A DNA stretch of 28,028 bases, from contig UQDI01000022.1 in assembly GCA_900539725.1 (NCBI GenBank), positions 1 to 28,028 of the forward strand, given 5' to 3'. Below are positions 24,688 to 28,028 of the stretch, one piece after another. Position numbers and translations under genes: made by a program. Under the pieces are notes generated by a model. That model was not told where the DNA came from and ran no database searches. It was given only the letters and a program-made list of their open reading frames with translations. Source of the DNA: an uncultured Eubacteriales bacterium. Lineage in GTDB: Bacteria > Bacillota > Clostridia > Tissierellales > Peptoniphilaceae. Within the stretch, counting starts at the first letter, position 1; the number at the start of each line of letters is the position of its first letter.

Positions 24688-25689
24688 ATGAAATTTGTAT
24701 TTATAACAGATACACATATAAAAGAAAAAAATCCTATAAATAGACTTGATAATTATTTTGAAACGGTAATTAATAAGATTGACGAGGCTGCTCACTTTGC
24801 AGTTGAAAACAATGTTAATTTTATAGTTCACGGTGGAGATCTTTTTGATACTCCAACCGTTTCAACTATTTGTCTTGTCAAATTTAATAGGATTCTTTTT
24901 TATTTAAAAGAGCATAATATAAAATTTTACATCGTTAGCGGCAATCACGACATCTATGGGCGTAATCCTGATACGCTTCCTAGAACGCATTTAGGCTTAC
25001 TCGAGTCATTTGGCGCAGTGAAGATGCTTGATAGAGAAAGTACCATCGAAGAGAACTTTGCTAATGGTAATAGCGTTAAAATCATAGGTACGCCATATAT
25101 ATACAAGATGGACGCTGAAGATAAAGAAGCCTATTTACTAAGCGAATATGACAAGAAAGATGGCGAGTTCCTAATCAATGTTGTTCATGGCATGCTATTA
25201 GAAAAACCATTTATTAAAGAGATAGAACACACTGTTGTTACTGATATAATCAATACTAAGGCCGACCTTACACTTTCAGGCCACTATCATACAGGCTTTG
25301 GCGTAATTAGTCTCAATGGCAGGACTTTTTTAAATCCAGGCTCACTTACAAGGTGCTCAAACACTACTGAAGAGTACAAGAGGATGCCTCAGTATGCTCT
25401 AATCGAGATCAATGATGATTTAAAGCCAAAGATTGAGCTCATCGATGTGAAGTGCGCAAAACCTGGATACGAGGTCTTAGATAGAGAGTATATCGAAAAG
25501 CACAAGAATGATAAATTAGAAGTTCTTAATTTTGAAAACACCATAAAAAAAGCGGCTGACTTTGATAAGTATGACTACTACAGCGTTTTTGAAGAGATTA
25601 TCAAGGCAGAAGGCATTGAAAAAGAAGTTATAGATGAAGCGAAGAAGCGTTTAGAGAAAGCGGAGGAAGATATTCATGGTCAAGATTAA
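24688..25689 (+). CDS. SbcD/Mre11-like metallophosphoesterase
   Basis: A calcineurin-type phosphoesterase of 333 residues, predicted to be the nuclease partner of the ATPase genes that follow. The metal-site motifs are complete and in order: DTH (Asp8, His10), GGDLFD (Asp51), GNHD (Asn86, His87), VVHG (His167) and SGHYH (His199, His201). The region after about residue 235 is charged and helical, as expected for an Mre11-type region that docks onto the Rad50 coiled coil. The ribosome binding site is poor (AAGTTGA). It starts 10 bases after recA, and its last 14 bases overlap the ATPase gene, which supports a shared complex. I do not use the symbol sbcD, because the sequence seems far from classical SbcD and close to phage-style relatives. 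Confidence 0.82.
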   Translation: MKFVFITDTHIKEKNPINRLDNYFETVINKIDEAAHFAVENNVNFIVHGGDLFDTPTVSTICLVKFNRILFYLKEHNIKFYIVSGNHDIYGRNPDTLPRTHLGLLESFGAVKMLDRESTIEENFANGNSVKIIGTPYIYKMDAEDKEAYLLSEYDKKDGEFLINVVHGMLLEKPFIKEIEHTVVTDIINTKADLTLSGHYHTGFGVISLNGRTFLNPGSLTRCSNTTEEYKRMPQYALIEINDDLKPKIELIDVKCAKPGYEVLDREYIEKHKNDKLEVLNFENTIKKAADFDKYDYYSVFEEIIKAEGIEKEVIDEAKKRLEKAEEDIHGQD

Positions 25690-26839
25690 AAAGATAGATC
25701 TAATAAATTTTCAGTCGCATAAGTTTACTTCGCTTGACTTTGATGATGGGCTAAACGTCATCGTCGGACCATCTGACAACGGCAAGACAGCTATACTAAG
25801 AGCGATACGCTGGGTACTTTTTAATGAGCCGCAAGGCATGGGCATGCTAAGGAATAACGAAGACTTTGTTTCAGTCAGGCTTTATTTCAACAATGACTAC
25901 TCAGTTGAAAGAAAGCGCTCGAAAAAAGAAAATCTATACATTATTTACAATGAAAAGACTGGCGAAGTTCAAGAGTTTAACAGCTTAAGGACAGGGCTTC
26001 CACCTGAAGTATCAAACGTGATGAAGATAAAAAAGATCACGCTTGATAAGGCGAGTGACATCAACTTCAATATACAGTTTCAGCACGATGGACCTTTTAT
26101 GTTTAGCTTCACAGCGACACAAAAGTCGGCTCTTATCGGTAAGATGTATAATTTAGATGTTGTCGATAAAGCCATTGACGATACGAATAAGGATATAAAA
26201 TCACAAAAGTCGGATATCAAGAGGATAAATGAAGAAATTAAAGAGCTTGATGAAAGGATATTAGCATATAAGGATATTGAAAAGGAAGAAAAATTACTTA
26301 AGGACAGAGAGACACTTACTAAAAATATAGAAGACTCAGTAGAAAAATTAAAGCTGATAAACTCACTTAAAGCTAGACTTGATGATAATAAGAAAAATAA
26401 AGACTATTTACTTGATAGAATAAAGGACTTCGACAAAGTATTATCAAACGAAGCGCTTATATCGAGCACTGCGAAGGCTTACGAAGTTTTAGAAAGCTAC
26501 AAAACTTACAAGACAAGGCTCGATAAGATAAAAAATGAAATTAATAATACTGAGGCTATTTACAAGAAAAGCAAAAATATAATAGAAAAGCTCGATATTG
26601 ACAATACTATAGTCAAGAACTTAAACGCTTTTACTAAGCTAAATGAACTCAAAAAGCGTTTGAGTGACGTATCGGCATCCATTGACAAGGGACGCTATTT
26701 TATCAAAGATAACGACGAGGCTTTAAATAGAGACTTAAAAGAGTACACAGAGCTATTAATAAAGCTGAAGAAGTGCCCATATTGCAATTCGGACGTTGAT
26801 AAGGCGCACATTGACATGATTGTTAAAGAATATTTATAA
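25676..26839 (+). CDS. Rad50/SbcC-like ATPase, N-terminal half with zinc hook
   Basis: A 387-residue protein that looks like the first half of a Rad50/SbcC molecule. The N terminus is the ABC-type head: IDLINFQSHKFTSLDF, Walker A GPSDNGKT (31-38) followed by ILRAIRWVLFNEPQG, and the QFQHDGPF segment (Q-loop candidate Gln136). From about 165 to 365 it is charged coiled coil. CPYC at 367-370 (codons from 26774) fits the Rad50 zinc hook CXXC, and only 17 residues follow. There is no Walker B, signature motif or D-loop, so it cannot be a complete ATPase by itself. GGAGG (25662-25666) precedes the ATG, and it overlaps the nuclease gene by 14 bases. The missing return coil and lobe II are encoded by the next two genes. 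Confidence 0.85.
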   Translation: MVKIKKIDLINFQSHKFTSLDFDDGLNVIVGPSDNGKTAILRAIRWVLFNEPQGMGMLRNNEDFVSVRLYFNNDYSVERKRSKKENLYIIYNEKTGEVQEFNSLRTGLPPEVSNVMKIKKITLDKASDINFNIQFQHDGPFMFSFTATQKSALIGKMYNLDVVDKAIDDTNKDIKSQKSDIKRINEEIKELDERILAYKDIEKEEKLLKDRETLTKNIEDSVEKLKLINSLKARLDDNKKNKDYLLDRIKDFDKVLSNEALISSTAKAYEVLESYKTYKTRLDKIKNEINNTEAIYKKSKNIIEKLDIDNTIVKNLNAFTKLNELKKRLSDVSASIDKGRYFIKDNDEALNRDLKEYTELLIKLKKCPYCNSDVDKAHIDMIVKEYL

Positions 26840-26849
26840 AGGTGATATT

Positions 26850-27086
26850 ATGGATTATACAAACAGACTTGAGGCCTTGAAGGACAGTCTAGACAAGGCA
26901 AAACTGAATAAGGTGAAGTACGAGGAAAGGCTTAATATACTTCTTAATGATAGGGAGAATATCCTTAAAGAGATAAAAGCTCTTGGTATTGAGCCAGAAA
27001 ATCTTGAAGCAGAGATAAAGAATTTAGAAAATAAAATAGCTACAGACATAACTAAGGCTGAGGAGCTTTTGAAAGACAATGAATAA
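26850..27086 (+). CDS. Small coiled-coil protein, middle piece of split Rad50-like ATPase
   Basis: A 78-residue protein made almost entirely of charged helical heptads (RLEALKDSLDKAKLNKVKY onward), with no cysteine and no catalytic motif. The ATG at 26850 follows AAAGGTGAT (26838-26846), which overlaps the stop of the preceding gene. The frame also opens at TTG 26820, but that lies inside the preceding gene and has no ribosome binding site. Its stop overlaps the next start by 8 bases. By position and composition it would supply the hook-proximal part of the returning coil. It could instead be a separate accessory subunit. Confidence 0.75.
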   Translation: MDYTNRLEALKDSLDKAKLNKVKYEERLNILLNDRENILKEIKALGIEPENLEAEIKNLENKIATDITKAEELLKDNE

Positions 27087-27735
27087 TTACGCTTTAGAGA
27101 TAGACAGAATTAAAAAATTTAATAAGTCTCTAGAGAACAAGATTTTGCAAGACAAGACCAAGAAAGAGATGCTTCTTGAGAAGAAGGCATCGCTTGCGAA
27201 AGAGGCAGAGCGACTTGACGAGAAGAACATGATCTTTGAAAAGACTAAGCTGCTTTTAGAAAAGACGAGCGACTACGCAAGAAAAGAGGCTATAAAGAGC
27301 ATTGAGAATATGGTTACAGGCGCACTTCATGAGATATTTGCTTCGCAAAGCAAGTTTGTGATTGAAGAGAAAAGTATCAATGGTAAGGTTGCTGTTGACT
27401 TTTTTCTAGAAGACGAGGTCGATGGCGAGAAGATAATGACTGACCCACAAGAGCAAAGGGGCGGGGGCTATGTTGACATCATCTCACTTGCGCTTCGCTT
27501 CGCCATGATAGAAGTATTTAATCCCAAGATCGAAGGGCCGATACTGCTTGACGAGCCAGCAAAATTCGTTTCAGAAGATTACATTTACAATGTTGCTGAA
27601 TTTTTATCCAAGGTGAGTGAAAGCTTCAACAGGCAGATAATCATGGTTACGCACTCAAAGTATCTATCGAACATTGGCGACAAGACTTTTGAAGTAATTA
27701 AGCGTGATAATGTTTCGGAAGTAGTGGAAAAGTAG
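27079..27735 (+). CDS. Rad50/SbcC-like ATPase, C-terminal half
   Basis: A 218-residue protein with about 75 residues of coiled coil followed by the C-terminal lobe of a Rad50-like ATPase. The signature-motif position reads QRGGGYVDIISLALR (126-140), an unusual variant of LSGG(E/Q). Walker B is PILLDEP (Asp158, Glu159), followed by a D-loop-like AKFVSEDYIY and the VTHSKYL switch (His192). No Walker A is present, so it must pair with the N-terminal half encoded upstream. The ATG overlaps the stop of the small coiled-coil gene by 8 bases; GAGGAG (about 27060-27065) is 13 bases away, so coupling is likely. Confidence 0.85.
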   Translation: MNNYALEIDRIKKFNKSLENKILQDKTKKEMLLEKKASLAKEAERLDEKNMIFEKTKLLLEKTSDYARKEAIKSIENMVTGALHEIFASQSKFVIEEKSINGKVAVDFFLEDEVDGEKIMTDPQEQRGGGYVDIISLALRFAMIEVFNPKIEGPILLDEPAKFVSEDYIYNVAEFLSKVSESFNRQIIMVTHSKYLSNIGDKTFEVIKRDNVSEVVEK

Positions 27736-27739
27736 GCTT

Positions 27740-27931
27740 ATGATTATTAAGATGCTAATGGCTTTAGTTAAAGTCATATTTATGATAATCTTCTTTCCTA
27801 TAGTATTACTTGTATCTTTATTTAATGATGATAAAGGTACTAAGCATAAAAAAGTAAAGAAGCAAGCAAAAAAAGACGAGTTAGCTTGGATAGATAGACT
27901 TGAAGAGCTAGACGCGCTTATAGACGACTAA
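27740..27931 (+). CDS. Small single-pass membrane protein of unknown function
   Basis: A 63-residue product with one long hydrophobic helix (about residues 2-27, ALVKVIFMIIFFPIVLLVSL), then a basic stretch (KGTKHKKVKKQAKK) and an acidic end (DRLEELDALIDD). It begins 4 bases after the ATPase gene with only a weak ribosome binding site, so translation would be coupled. I recognise no family. Being last in the cluster before the terminators, it is probably co-transcribed with the nuclease-ATPase genes, but a functional link is only inferred. Confidence 0.6.
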   Translation: MIIKMLMALVKVIFMIIFFPIVLLVSLFNDDKGTKHKKVKKQAKKDELAWIDRLEELDALIDD

Positions 27932-27940
27932 TTGGATACA

Positions 27941-27973
27941 GAAAAAAGATGGCTATGATTGATTTCATAGCCA
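27941..27973 (-). terminator. Minus-strand terminator hairpin
   Basis: TGGCTATGA (27950-27958) and TCATAGCCA (27965-27973) form a perfect 9-bp stem with a six-base loop. On the minus strand the stem is followed by TCTTTTTTC. No T tract follows on the plus strand. This fits the end of a leftward gene lying beyond the right edge of the window. Confidence 0.65.
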
Positions 27974-27985
27974 CAGACTGAAGAC

Positions 27986-28015
27986 AAACCCAGGAATTTT
28001 TTCCTGGGTTTGCTT
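27986..28015 (+). terminator. Strong terminator hairpin ending the cluster
   Basis: AAACCCAGGAA (27986-27996) pairs perfectly with TTCCTGGGTTT (28001-28011) around a TTTT loop, followed by GCTTATTTCTATT. It is the first stable plus-strand terminator after rpsO and closes the long co-directional cluster. The upstream AAGACAAA gives a usable tail on the minus strand too. Confidence 0.8.
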
Positions 28016-28028
28016 ATTTCTATTAAAT

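Noticed and set aside
24684..24691. TATAAT overlapping the start of the phosphoesterase gene
   Set aside because: It includes the start codon itself and has no -35 element at the right distance.
25676..27735. Frameshift or sequencing error splitting one SbcC gene
   Set aside because: The first junction has a stop followed by AAAGGTGAT and a new ATG. The second is a clean 8-base stop/start overlap in another frame. All pieces keep full coding character to their ends.

Overview
The window reads as a low-GC, AT-rich Gram-positive (Firmicutes) chromosome segment from an anaerobic clostridial lineage. The evidence is heavy use of AGA/ATA codons, strong AGGAGG or GGTGA ribosome binding sites, occasional TTG starts, and Firmicute gene orders: rimP-nusA-ylxR-infB-rbfA-nrnA-truB-ribF-rpsO-pnp and ftsK-rimO-pgsA-pncC-recA. 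A Tissierellia/Peptoniphilaceae-type organism is my best guess, but the sequence alone does not prove it.

Layout. Bases 1-615 hold no credible gene. They contain a hairpin, degenerate repeats and a striking array of 24 contiguous 7-bp units (296-463). Next come a signal-peptide/single-TM protein resembling the TPM-domain family and an SdpI-family membrane protein, closed by a terminator at 1920-1948. A UvrD/PcrA-type helicase gene lies on the minus strand (1958-3766). It is divergent from a promoter with a 17-bp spacer (3814-3842) that drives a nitroreductase-family gene, a TalC-type transaldolase, glpX (fructose-1,6-bisphosphatase II) and rho.

From a second promoter (7774-7802) to the right edge, all genes point the same way for about 20 kb, mostly with gaps of a few bases or overlaps. 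The first block is the translation and transcription machinery: RimP, NusA, YlxR, IF2, RbfA, NrnA, TruB and RibF. A third promoter (15090-15118) and a structured leader precede rpsO. A terminator-like hairpin separates rpsO from pnp. Then come dut, uppP, ftsK/spoIIIE, rimO, pgsA, a stand-alone CinA C-terminal domain (pncC) and recA.

Directly after recA is the most unusual part: an Mre11/SbcD-like metallophosphoesterase followed by a Rad50/SbcC-like ATPase that appears to be encoded in three separate genes. The first piece is the N-terminal ATPase half with an outgoing coiled coil ending at a CPYC zinc hook. The second is a 78-residue all-coiled-coil protein. The third is a 218-residue return coil with the C-terminal ATPase half. 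Each piece has its own start and stop, and the two later pieces add up to a return arm of roughly the right order of length. A 63-residue membrane protein and two hairpins, one of which looks like a minus-strand terminator, end the window.

Together the right half links ribosome assembly, RNA decay, chromosome segregation, envelope lipid synthesis and recombination in one long co-directional cluster.
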